A stretch of 64,000 bases of DNA from Corynebacterium ulceribovis DSM 45146 (GTDB lineage Bacteria > Actinomycetota > Actinomycetes > Mycobacteriales > Mycobacteriaceae). Positions 52,294 through 59,855 of this stretch are shown piece after piece. The stretch covers positions 27,561-91,560 of the forward strand of contig NZ_AQUY01000002.1 of the NCBI RefSeq assembly GCF_000372445.1. Reading direction: 5' to 3'. The notes under the pieces are model-generated. The model was not told the DNA's origin. It was given only the letters and a program-made list of their open reading frames with translations, and ran no database searches. Position numbers and translations under genes: made by a program. Each line of letters begins with the position of its first letter. Position 1 is the stretch's first letter.

Positions 52294-53997
52294 ATGTTTA
52301 CCGGCGACGGTGTACAGAAACTTCTGGCCACAGCCCGCGAATGGGCGGCCCACGACCCGGATGAAACCGCGCAGGCACAGGTCCTGAATTGGGCAAACCT
52401 GGTGGAAACTGATGGCCCAGATGCCGCTGAAGCGTTGGCGGAGCTGAGCAAGTCTTTCCACGGCCCGCTGTCCTTTGGTACTGCTGGTCTGCGGGCGGAG
52501 GTTGGGCCGGGTGAGTCCCGCCTGAGCCGCGCTGTCATTATCCGCACCACTTATGGTCTGACTAGCTGGGTGCAGCAGCGCATTGGGGCCGGAGAGCAGC
52601 CAGTTATTGTGATCGGTTGCGATGCCCGCCACGGTTCGGCCCAGTTCCAACAGGATGCTGCTGAGGTCGTGTCTGCGCTGGGTGGCCGAGCATTGGTATT
52701 GCCAGCGAAAAATCCAACTCCGCTGACGGCGTTTACCGTCAAAAAGCTCGGTGCGGATGCTGGCATTATGGTGACTGCCTCGCATAATCCACCAGCAGAT
52801 AATGGCTACAAGGTGTACCTAGGCGGGCGGGTTGCTTCCGGTCCTGCCGAGGGCGTGCAGTTGGTGTCGCCTGCCGATAGCGAGATTTCGGCGGCGATTG
52901 CGGCGGCGCCAGCGGCAAGTTCGGTGCCCCGCAACCGGGACCTGATTGAGCCGATTGATCCGCGCAGCGACTATGTGGATCGCGCGCTGAGCTTGGTCGG
53001 CAAACACACCGATGTCGTGATTGCGCTGACCGCCATGCACGGTGTTGGTGCCGCGCTGGGTAAGGAAATTCTGGAGCGCGCTGGTTTCACTGTGTCGCTG
53101 GTGGCGGAGCAGTGCGACCCAGACCCTGACTTCCCAACGGTGGCATTCCCGAACCCAGAGGAGCTGGGCGCGCTGGATTTGGCGAAGGCTCATGCCACGA
53201 GCATCGGTGCGGATGTCATTATTGCCTACGACCCGGATGCGGACCGTTGTGCATTGGCGACCCCGGATGCCGATGCCGAGGGTGGTTGGCGTCAGCTCAC
53301 CGGTGATGAGACTGGCGCGCTGCTCGGCGAGTACATTGCGTCACATGGTTTGACCAGCGCTGATAGTGCGTTTGCGAATTCGGTGGTGTCTAGCCGGTTG
53401 CTGTCCTGCATTGCGGAGCACCACGGTTTGGCCCATGCGACGACGCTGACTGGCTTCAAGTGGATTGCCCGCACCCCGCACCTGGCGTTCGGCTACGAGG
53501 AAGCCATTGGCTACTGCTGTGACCCAGCTGCGGTGGCGGATAAGGATGGCATTTCCGCGTCCGTTGTGGCTGCCAGCCTGGTGGGTGAGTTGAAGGCCGC
53601 CGGAAAGACGCTTGATGACGCATTGGATGACCTGGCACGGACCCACGGTCTGTATTTGACGGCACCGCTGACGTTCCGAGTGGAGGACCTGTCGCTGATT
53701 GCCAAGGGTATGGAGAAGCTGCGGACGCAGCCACCAGCTGAGCTGGCTGGCGCGCCGGTGGCGACCGTGATTGATATGGCTCTGGATGGGTTGGGCATTG
53801 GTGCCACGGACGGCATGTACTTCTTGACGGACCGCAATGACCGCGTGATCGTGCGGCCATCGGGTACCGAACCGAAGCTGAAGTGCTACCTGGAAGTGGT
53901 TGCCCCGGTGGAGGTCGGCGCGGAGGTTCCGCGGGCGGCTGCCCGGGAGCGGCTGGCGAAGATTGCCGCTGATTTGAAAGCTCACCTAGGAATGTGA
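52294..53997 (+). CDS. Phosphosugar mutase, candidate phosphopentomutase of the deo operon
   Basis: This 567-residue alpha-D-phosphohexomutase family protein has the phosphoserine Ser163 in VTASHNPPADNGYK, the metal loop DPDADRCA and the phosphate-binding RPSGTEPKLKCYLE. FGTAGLRAEVGPG near the N-terminus is typical of the PGM2/PMM-like branch, which includes phosphopentomutases. It starts on the base after the deoC stop with GAGGAG upstream. In this position it should convert (deoxy)ribose-1-phosphate to the 5-phosphate, replacing the unrelated DeoB. Phosphoglucomutase or phosphomannomutase activity cannot be excluded. Confidence 0.82.
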   Translation: MFTGDGVQKLLATAREWAAHDPDETAQAQVLNWANLVETDGPDAAEALAELSKSFHGPLSFGTAGLRAEVGPGESRLSRAVIIRTTYGLTSWVQQRIGAGEQPVIVIGCDARHGSAQFQQDAAEVVSALGGRALVLPAKNPTPLTAFTVKKLGADAGIMVTASHNPPADNGYKVYLGGRVASGPAEGVQLVSPADSEISAAIAAAPAASSVPRNRDLIEPIDPRSDYVDRALSLVGKHTDVVIALTAMHGVGAALGKEILERAGFTVSLVAEQCDPDPDFPTVAFPNPEELGALDLAKAHATSIGADVIIAYDPDADRCALATPDADAEGGWRQLTGDETGALLGEYIASHGLTSADSAFANSVVSSRLLSCIAEHHGLAHATTLTGFKWIARTPHLAFGYEEAIGYCCDPAAVADKDGISASVVAASLVGELKAAGKTLDDALDDLARTHGLYLTAPLTFRVEDLSLIAKGMEKLRTQPPAELAGAPVATVIDMALDGLGIGATDGMYFLTDRNDRVIVRPSGTEPKLKCYLEVVAPVEVGAEVPRAAARERLAKIAADLKAHLGM

Positions 53998-54128
53998 GGT
54001 GCTCTGGCATTACCTAGGTGTTTGAGTGGCCTCCTGCTTGGATTCGTCCGAGTGGGAGGCCACTTTTGCGGGTTGAGAAACTGAATATGGTAACTGTCGG
54101 CCTGCCGTCAGGGGCAACTTCCTACAAG

Positions 54129-54181
54129 CTTCCCACTTAACTTCCCAAAGTGTTATGTCGAGTGGGAAGTTAAGTGGGAAG
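54129..54181 (+). promoter_or_regulatory. Composite promoter-operator, copy A (degenerate -10)
   Basis: CTTCCCACTTAACTTCCCA (54129-54147) and its exact complement (54163-54181) flank a 14-15 nt centre with TG-T-TATGTC. The two GTGGGAAG half-sites per arm make a 19-bp perfect inverted repeat. The last T of the -10 is C here, unlike in copies B and C, so this promoter may be weak or dead. Confidence 0.65.
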
Positions 54182-54259
54182 TTGGCATTGACCGAGCTGA
54201 ATCGCAGCGACCTGGGCTTTTGTGGATTTGGTATGTATACGCCGTAACTACGTCGCCGT

Positions 54260-54298
54260 AACGTGTCGAAGAAACGCGAAAATTTCGACACGTTTTTC
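54260..54298 (+). terminator. Terminator-like hairpin in repeat copy A
   Basis: AACGTGTCGAA pairs with TTCGACACGTT across a 13-nt loop and is followed by TTTC. Confidence 0.5.
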
Positions 54299-54345
54299 TG
54301 ACATGTAAACGCCGTAACCATGCCGGCGGACAGGAAGAAGCGCTT

Positions 54346-54410
54346 ACTTCCCACAAGCTTCCCACTTGGCTTCCCAAAGTGTTATGTTGAGTGGGAAGCT
54401 GAGTGGGAAG
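54346..54410 (+). promoter_or_regulatory. Composite promoter-operator, copy B, of the AlbA_2 gene
   Basis: Arms CTTCCCACTTGGCTTCCCA (54358-54376) and GTGGGAAGCTGAGTGGGAAG (54391-54410) surround an extended -10, TG-T-TATGTT (54380-54388). A fifth half-site, CTTCCCAC, lies at 54347-54354. The gene start is 10 bp after the right arm. Confidence 0.7.
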
Positions 54411-54419
54411 CAGAGGTTG

Positions 54420-55877
54420 ATGGAACCAGAGCAACTAAAGTCAATTGTTGACACGCTGCGGCTTGTTGGCACCGATAAGCAACAGATAGAGGTGAAGAAC
54501 GGCATTGGAAAGTCGGTGCTTGAGACTTTGAGTGCCTTCTCAAATGCAAATGGTGGCCTTCTGATTGTCGGCCTGGATGAATCCTCAGGGTTCCTGCCAG
54601 ATCCTGACTTTGACGCTCGAAAGATGCAAGACGCTTTGCAGAGTCAATGCGCCAAATTAACTCCTGTTGTCAGACCCCTGATTGACATTGTGCCATTTGA
54701 GGGGAGTGTGCTCTTGGTAGCGGAAGTGCCGGAGCTGGTTTCCACTGAAAAGCCTTGTTTTATTACTGACAGGGGGCAATATAGCGGTAGCTATGTTCGT
54801 GCAGGTGACGGGGATATGCGACTCTCACGATATGAGGTAGATCGACTCCTCGAAGAACAGGTGCAGCCGAAGTGGGACGAAGAAAAGGTTGAAGAAGCCG
54901 GGCTTGCTGACCTAAACCCCGGTGTGCTTGATGGGTACCTTGAGCTGCAGAAAGCGCGACGCCCCAAGACCTTTCGGGAAGGGAATGATGATGCATTAAG
55001 GCGGCTTCGTATTATGAAGGATTCGCATCCGACGCTGGCATCGTTGCTTGTCATGGGGGAGTATCCACAGGAGTTCTTCCCTCGCTTGACAGTTTCTTTT
55101 GCCAACTTTCCGGGAACTGGCAAGGGCGACATTACTCAGGGCGTTCGATTGCTGGATAGTGCGACGCTGGCAGGCACTATTCCTGAGTTAGTGGATGCCG
55201 GTATTGAAGCCGTGAAACGAAACATGCGTACTGGTGCGCTGATTGGTGAGAAGTATCGGTCTGAGCTTCCAGACTATCCGCCGGTTGCGGTGCGTGAGGC
55301 TTTGGTGAATGCCTTGATGCACCGAGACTATTCTCCACATGCCCAAGGTAGTCAGGTGCAGATCAATATGTTTGTAGACCGCCTAGAAATCACAAGCCCA
55401 GGCGGGCTGTATGGGGGAGTCACTGTCCATAATCTGGGTAAACCCGGAGTTAGTTCCACACGAAACCAGCGTCTTTCTTCGTTCCTTGAGGACGTGAAGT
55501 TCGACAGCGGTGGAAATGAGACAGGTGTTGTGGCTGAAAATCGTGGTACCGGGATCGCCACAATTAATCAGTCTTTGGCAGATGCGCTGATGCCTCCTCC
55601 CGATTATCGCAATCGATTGGATAGCTTTACGATCGTTTTCCATCGGCGGCGAGTAGCGTCTGAAGAGCGATATGGCAGCGCCTTCGATCAAGTCCTCGCT
55701 GTGCTCAGGCGACAAACCTCCGCCTCTACGTCAGAGCTAGTTAAAGAAACAAGGCTTAGTCGTTCGGCTGTTCAAAAGGCTGTCAATGAGTTGATAGCGG
55801 ATGGCTTGGTCGAGCGTACGGAACCAGTGAGAAGTCCGAAGCAGCGGTATCGGATCCGTCCGGAGCAAGCTGAGTAA
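54420..55877 (+). CDS. AlbA_2 (Schlafen-type) domain, GHKL-like, winged-helix putative regulator
   Basis: This 485-residue protein resembles the COG2865 group. An N-terminal AlbA_2 domain spans about residues 15-140 (EVKNGIGKSVLETLSAFSNANGGLLIVGLDE). A GHKL/HATPase_c_4-like region follows around 285-400 (YPPVAVREALVNALMHRDY and NRGTGIATI). A winged helix-turn-helix forms the C-terminus (about 425-475; STSELVKETRLSRSAVQKAVNELIADGLVER). Such proteins are putative ATP- and nucleic-acid-binding regulators; none of this is proven here. The ATG at 54420 has AGAGG upstream. Its promoter lies inside the repeated operator also found before hsdM, so self-control and control of the restriction genes are likely. 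G+C is lower than in the flanking genes. Confidence 0.75.
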   Translation: MEPEQLKSIVDTLRLVGTDKQQIEVKNGIGKSVLETLSAFSNANGGLLIVGLDESSGFLPDPDFDARKMQDALQSQCAKLTPVVRPLIDIVPFEGSVLLVAEVPELVSTEKPCFITDRGQYSGSYVRAGDGDMRLSRYEVDRLLEEQVQPKWDEEKVEEAGLADLNPGVLDGYLELQKARRPKTFREGNDDALRRLRIMKDSHPTLASLLVMGEYPQEFFPRLTVSFANFPGTGKGDITQGVRLLDSATLAGTIPELVDAGIEAVKRNMRTGALIGEKYRSELPDYPPVAVREALVNALMHRDYSPHAQGSQVQINMFVDRLEITSPGGLYGGVTVHNLGKPGVSSTRNQRLSSFLEDVKFDSGGNETGVVAENRGTGIATINQSLADALMPPPDYRNRLDSFTIVFHRRRVASEERYGSAFDQVLAVLRRQTSASTSELVKETRLSRSAVQKAVNELIADGLVERTEPVRSPKQRYRIRPEQAE

Positions 55878-55892
55878 TGGTGTGTCCACAAG

Positions 55893-55945
55893 CTTCCTAC
55901 TTAACTTCCCAAAGTGTTATGTTGGGTGGGAAGTTCAGTGGGAAG
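55893..55945 (+). promoter_or_regulatory. Composite promoter-operator, copy C, upstream of hsdM
   Basis: Arms CTTCCTACTTAACTTCCCA (55893-55911) and GTGGGAAGTTCAGTGGGAAG (55926-55945) flank the extended -10 TG-T-TATGTT (55915-55923). It reads toward hsdM, through the hairpin at 56024-56058. Confidence 0.65.
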
Positions 55946-56023
55946 TTGGGGTTAAATGCACCCATTCGCATTGAACTGGGCTTTTGCGGTTTTGACATGT
56001 ACACGCCGTAACCACGTCGCCGA

Positions 56024-56064
56024 AACGTGTCGAAGAAACGCGAAAATTTCGACACGTTTGTCTT
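56024..56064 (+). terminator. Terminator-like hairpin between copy C promoter and hsdM
   Basis: AACGTGTCGAA and TTCGACACGTT form an 11-bp stem followed by TGTCTT. It would have to be read through for the copy C promoter to express hsdM. Confidence 0.45.
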
Positions 56065-56159
56065 ACGTGTACACGCCGCAACCATGTCGCCGGTAGGCAA
56101 GTGCGCATCCTCGCACATCTGTTCGTCATGCTGCCGCGAAGGCTGTCTGCACTCGTCGG

Positions 56160-56165
56160 TACTGT
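56160..56165 (+). promoter_or_regulatory. -10 box TACTGT for leaderless hsdM
   Basis: TACTGT ends 7 nt before the GTG at 56173. It would give hsdM a second promoter downstream of the hairpin. Confidence 0.4.
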
Positions 56166-56172
56166 TGATTGT

Positions 56173-57774
56173 GTGATTACGGGAGCTTTGAAGAACCAGG
56201 TTGATGCCATTTGGGATGTCTTTTGGTCGGGTGGCATTACTAACCCGATGAATGTGATTGAGCAGATGACGTATCTGCTCTTCATTCGTCAGCTGGATAT
56301 CCGCCAGGACACTATCGACCAGAAGCGTGCGTTTGGCGTCGCAGTCCCAGAATCGGAGGACCTATTTTCCGCTGAACAGCAGCACCTGCGCTGGAAGAAC
56401 CTGTTGGCGCAGACCGATCCTCAGGCACTGCACCAGACTGTTAGCTCTGAGGTGTTTCCGTACCTGCAGACTCTTGGCGGCATCGGCATGTCTGAGTACA
56501 TGCGTTCGGCGAACTTCGGTATTTCAAACCCGTCGACACTGCGTAATGCGATGGCGAAGCTGAATGAGTTGGATATCCGTAAGAAGGATATTCTCGGTGA
56601 CTTGTACGAGTACATGTTGTCCAAGCTCAGCACGTCGGGGACGAATGGTCAGTTCCGCACGGTGCAGCATGTGATTGACACAATGGTGGAAATCATGCGC
56701 CCGCAACCTGGTGAGAAGATTATTGACCCAGCTTGCGGTACTGCGGGATTCTTGGTGAATGCTGCGGAGTATATGCAGTACAACCACGGTGATGCGCTGA
56801 TGGAAAGGTCTGCTAAGAAGACTTTCGAAACGGATACCTTCTGGGGCTATGACTTCGACAGCACCATGGTCCGCATTTCCGCCATGAACATGTTCATGCA
56901 TGGCTTTGAGGAACCAAATATTGCTTACCGCGACTCATTGGCGAAGTTTGAGGGTGACGCCGAACAATTGCTGGGTTCTTTCGACCTGATTCTTGCGAAC
57001 CCGCCGTTTGCGGGTAAGACCGATAAAGACAATATCGACTCTGACCTGAAGGAACTCGGTGTAACCACCAAAACGGAACTTCTGTTCCTGCTTCGCTTCT
57101 TGTCTTTGCTGAAGGTTGGTGGGCGAGCGGCTGTCATAGTCCCAGAAGGCGTCCTCTTCGGCAGCACTCGAGTGCATAAGGCAATTCGTAAGGAACTTAT
57201 CGAGAACCAGAGTCTCGATGCCGTGATCAAATTGCCATCTGGCACTTTCAAGCCATACACTGGTGTATCCACCGCCATTTTGTGCTTCACCCGGACCGAT
57301 GCTGGTGGCAATGGTACGGATAGTGTATGGTTCTATGAGGTGCTTTCTGACGGATTGAGCCTCGACGACAAGCGAAATGCGCTACTTGAACCGCAGTTCT
57401 TGGGGCCGACGCCGACTGTGAGGATGCCGAAGGAAGACGACCCGAATGATCGACCAGAACGAGCGGAACTGACGGACGAGCAGCACCAGAAGAACAATCT
57501 TCCTGACTTGGTTGCCCGGTTTGCGGAGCGAGCTGGTTCTGAGCCCGATCGTGCCCGCACTGAGCAAAGCTTCTGTGTTCCTGCATCTGAAATCGCAGAC
57601 AATGATTATGACCTCTCGATGAACCGGTACAAAGAGATTGTCTTCGAAGAAGTCGAAACACGAGATCCTCTGGAGATCATCGCGGAGATCGAATCACTTG
57701 ACGCTGAGATCGCCAAGGGAATGATCGATCTGAAAAGCCTCTTGGGCGGACAGAACTGGGAGACAGACAAATGA
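56173..57774 (+). CDS. hsdM: Type I restriction-modification system, methyltransferase subunit
   Basis: This 533-residue N6-adenine methyltransferase subunit works with HsdS to methylate the recognition sequence. The AdoMet motif DPACGTAGF is at residues 185-193 and the catalytic NPPF at 276-279. The N-terminal helical domain has the usual start ITGALKNQVDAIWDVFWSGGI. That start motif is the reason for choosing the GTG at 56173 over the upstream frame start at 56101. The gene overlaps hsdS as ATGA (57771-57774). Confidence 0.9.
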   Translation: MITGALKNQVDAIWDVFWSGGITNPMNVIEQMTYLLFIRQLDIRQDTIDQKRAFGVAVPESEDLFSAEQQHLRWKNLLAQTDPQALHQTVSSEVFPYLQTLGGIGMSEYMRSANFGISNPSTLRNAMAKLNELDIRKKDILGDLYEYMLSKLSTSGTNGQFRTVQHVIDTMVEIMRPQPGEKIIDPACGTAGFLVNAAEYMQYNHGDALMERSAKKTFETDTFWGYDFDSTMVRISAMNMFMHGFEEPNIAYRDSLAKFEGDAEQLLGSFDLILANPPFAGKTDKDNIDSDLKELGVTTKTELLFLLRFLSLLKVGGRAAVIVPEGVLFGSTRVHKAIRKELIENQSLDAVIKLPSGTFKPYTGVSTAILCFTRTDAGGNGTDSVWFYEVLSDGLSLDDKRNALLEPQFLGPTPTVRMPKEDDPNDRPERAELTDEQHQKNNLPDLVARFAERAGSEPDRARTEQSFCVPASEIADNDYDLSMNRYKEIVFEEVETRDPLEIIAEIESLDAEIAKGMIDLKSLLGGQNWETDK

Positions 57775-58904
57775 ACTGGCCCACGGTGAAACTTGGAGAG
57801 GTATGTGAAGTCGTAGGGGGCGGGACCCCTAAGACAGGAATACCTGAATACTGGGATGGTGATATACCTTGGCTTACTCCACGAGATCTTTCTTCTCACC
57901 GGGAGCTCTTTATTTCAAAAGGAAGCCGATCAATTTCTCAAGCTGGTCTTGAAAAAAGCTCAGCCCAGTTGCTTCCTGCTGGAACTGTGCTTTGGAGCAG
58001 CCGAGCTCCGATTGGCCATGTTGCTATCGCATCGAATGAGATCGCTACCAACCAAGGCTTCAAAAGCTTCGTTCCTGGTCCAAAAGTGGACTCGCAGTAT
58101 CTTGCGCAAGTTCTGCGCTTTATGAAAGAACCTCTACAAGAACTTGGAACTGGTGCAACGTTCAAAGAAGTCTCGGCAAAGAGAGCGCGAGAAATATCAA
58201 TTCCTCTCCCTCCTCTCGAGGAGCAAAAGCGGATTGCTGCAATACTGAGGGTGATGGAAACTCAGATTTTGAGAGTTGAAAAAGAAACTGAACTGTTGCA
58301 TCAAGTCCGATTCGCAGCATTTGCGAGATTAAGCCATCAGACGAGGGTGAGTTTGAACGATGTAGTGGAAATTCGTTCGGGCCAAGTTGACCCAAAGCAC
58401 CCAAAATACCGTAATTCACCACATGTAGCTCCCAATGCGTTGATGTCTGGCGAAACCGCCATTGGGCCGTTGAACTCCTGCGCTGAAGATAGGGTGACGA
58501 GCGGAAAGTATCGCTTTGAAAAAGGTGACGTTCTTTACTCAAAAATTCGTCCTTACTTGAATAAGGTCGTTGTGGCAGAACTAGACGGTGTTTGCTCAGC
58601 CGACATGTACGCACTAGTTCCGAAGGCACCTCTGACTCCATATTTTCTACGTGAACTTTTGGCGACACCTAGTTTCCTCGCTTACGCGGACCGGAACTCT
58701 GGACGGTCTTCAATACCGAAAATCAATCGCGACTCGCTTATGCGGTATGAACTCAATATTCCACTGGAAAATGAGATTGAAAAGTTCTCCAAAGTAGCAG
58801 TTCGGATTCAGCAACAAATCGGGATACTGAATCGGAAGAGAAGTGCGCTAGAACTGCTGCGAGTTTCACTCGCTTCTAGGCTATTTTCCAAGAATATGGG
58901 CTAA
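57771..58904 (+). CDS. hsdS: Type I restriction-modification system, specificity subunit
   Basis: This 377-residue protein sets the DNA target. Its first recognition domain spans about residues 1-150 (WPTVKLGEVCEVVGGGTPKT ... IPLPPLEEQKRIAAIL), followed by a helical spacer. A second recognition domain spans about 195-340, beginning VSLNDVVEIRSGQVDPKHP, and ends with a second coiled helix. Both half-sites of a bipartite target should thus be encoded; the sequence recognised cannot be read. It is notably more A+T-rich than hsdR, in line with frequent exchange of specificity genes. Confidence 0.88.
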   Translation: MNWPTVKLGEVCEVVGGGTPKTGIPEYWDGDIPWLTPRDLSSHRELFISKGSRSISQAGLEKSSAQLLPAGTVLWSSRAPIGHVAIASNEIATNQGFKSFVPGPKVDSQYLAQVLRFMKEPLQELGTGATFKEVSAKRAREISIPLPPLEEQKRIAAILRVMETQILRVEKETELLHQVRFAAFARLSHQTRVSLNDVVEIRSGQVDPKHPKYRNSPHVAPNALMSGETAIGPLNSCAEDRVTSGKYRFEKGDVLYSKIRPYLNKVVVAELDGVCSADMYALVPKAPLTPYFLRELLATPSFLAYADRNSGRSSIPKINRDSLMRYELNIPLENEIEKFSKVAVRIQQQIGILNRKRSALELLRVSLASRLFSKNMG

Positions 58905-58943
58905 CGGCTCTTGGTTTTCCCAGTGTTAACTTACAGCCATGTT

Positions 58944-58973
58944 GTTCGACTAGCTGACGTGATACTGTCGAAC
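58944..58973 (+). promoter_or_regulatory. Promoter inside an inverted repeat, before the two small genes
   Basis: GTTCGAC (58944-58950) and GTCGAAC (58967-58973) form an inverted repeat. An extended -10, TG-A-TACTGT (about 58960-58968), sits at its right edge. The following leader has a GCCCCGAC/GTCGGGGC stem at 58986-59015. No other gene is seen between hsdS and 59116. Confidence 0.4.
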
Positions 58974-59115
58974 TGAATGACGAAAGCCCCGACCTGGGGT
59001 GTGCAGCGTCGGGGCGGGGTCTGTTACTTGCAGGTTTCAGACGACTTCACTCTAGGTGCTGCAACTGATGCATTCCCACTTGGGGAGTACTCCTCCCCTA
59101 TAAGGAGGTGCCAAA

Positions 59116-59322
59116 ATGGCACGAATAGTACCGCGCAGCGCCAGAAGTGGAAGGTTCGTTTCAGTGGCAACAGTTCGGCAGCAGCCACGCACAACAGTAA
59201 CTCAGGTGCTGCCAAATAAATCAAACGGTAAATCATTCCGATCCGCTATTTCGGGGAAATACGTCTCAGAAGCTACCGCGAAGCGACACCCCTCAACCAC
59301 GATTGCAGAGGGTGGCGCATGA
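59116..59322 (+). CDS. Small basic protein with an internal duplication, between hsdS and hsdR
   Basis: This 68-residue basic protein is made of two similar halves. PRSARSGRFVSVATVRQQPRTT at about residues 6-27 is followed by FRSAISGKYVSEATAKRHPSTT at about 41-62. The shared pattern is RSAxSG(R/K)(F/Y)VSxATxxxxPxTT. Proteins with the RFVxxATAxRHPxTT pattern occur, as I recall, as unnamed small proteins in actinobacterial mobile regions. A strong AAGGAGGT precedes the ATG. It overlaps the next gene as ATGA, so the two form a coupled pair. The function is unknown; nucleic-acid binding is a guess from the charge. Confidence 0.7.
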   Translation: MARIVPRSARSGRFVSVATVRQQPRTTVTQVLPNKSNGKSFRSAISGKYVSEATAKRHPSTTIAEGGA

Positions 59323-59558
59323 TTAAGTTCGAGTTCGACGAAAAAGGTATGAAAAATGTGGTTCGGGAGCGTTTTCGTGAGGTAAACGCTGAGCTCCAGA
59401 AGCTAGCTCGTCGAGAAAAGGGAAAGTCTGTGGGCACGGTTAAAACCCGACTACGGCAGCTGCTTCGAAAATACGACATCGAGCTAAAGGAACCCGTTCT
59501 GCAACAGTATGCAAAAGCTATATGCGAAGGAGAGCCAGTGCAGTTTGACGTGAAGTAG
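59319..59558 (+). CDS. Small charged protein coupled to the preceding gene
   Basis: This 79-residue hydrophilic protein begins MIKFEFDEKGMKNVVRERFR and ends CEGEPVQFDVK. It has a long basic helix (NAELQKLARREKGKSVGTVKTRLRQLLRKY) followed by a short acidic segment. Its ATG overlaps the stop of the previous gene. I know no domain for it. The paired small genes between restriction genes could be a regulatory, immunity or toxin-antitoxin module; the sequence alone does not tell. Confidence 0.65.
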   Translation: MIKFEFDEKGMKNVVRERFREVNAELQKLARREKGKSVGTVKTRLRQLLRKYDIELKEPVLQQYAKAICEGEPVQFDVK

Positions 59559-59855
59559 TCGAGCTCGAGTCTCACTTCTAGGTAGAAGCAGTCCATAGAT
59601 ACAAAGCAGTCCGGAGTAGCTCTCTTGGGCGGCTTTGCATCGCCTCAGCCTCGATACGAGTCCCTTTCAGTCTCCAATGAATTGCGCCTTAGAGATGAAG
59701 TGCATCCTTGCTGCAACTGTTGTGCTATACGAAAATGTTGGCCTTGAACAGGGTGTTTCCTACATTTTCTGTGCGTTGTCACGTTAAGCTGGTAGAAGAT
59801 TTGAGGCGTTTGTGGACGTCGTTAAGCCCCTGTCCGCAAGAACCGAAGGACCGTA
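59559..59855. other. Intergenic region before hsdR, no feature seen
   Basis: This 297-bp stretch has no convincing gene, repeat or terminator. GAAGGA six bases before 59856 is the hsdR ribosome-binding site. An hsdR promoter must lie here or upstream, but I cannot place it with confidence. Confidence 0.5.

Larger units (their letters stand above)
54129..54329. repeat. ~200-bp composite repeat, full copy A
   Basis: Contains the promoter-operator, then a ~50-bp poorly conserved stretch, then an 11-bp hairpin (54260-54294) flanked by two ~25-bp units (54234-54258 and 54304-54329). The same order recurs at 55893-56093. Nothing else is seen in the rest of this 422-bp intergenic region. Confidence 0.75.
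55893..56093. repeat. ~200-bp composite repeat, full copy C
   Basis: Same module order as 54129-54329. The ~25-bp units lie at 55998-56022 and 56068-56093, and the hairpin with its identical 13-nt loop at 56024-56058. Together with copy A it brackets the AlbA_2 gene as direct repeats. Confidence 0.75.

Noticed and set aside
54010-54354. Minus-strand frame across repeat A and a similar one across repeat C (55897-56118)
   Set aside because: The two translations look alike only because the DNA repeat is conserved; the strong palindromes and promoter motifs explain the conservation better. There is no start signal or longer homologue.
54129-56093. CRISPR array or transposon ends
   Set aside because: There are too few repeats, no regular spacers, no cas genes and no transposase; the units are palindromic promoter elements.
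58977-59219. 80-codon frame starting in the leader of the small gene pair
   Set aside because: It overlaps the better-supported gene at 59116 in another frame, lacks a Shine-Dalgarno and runs through a GC-rich hairpin.
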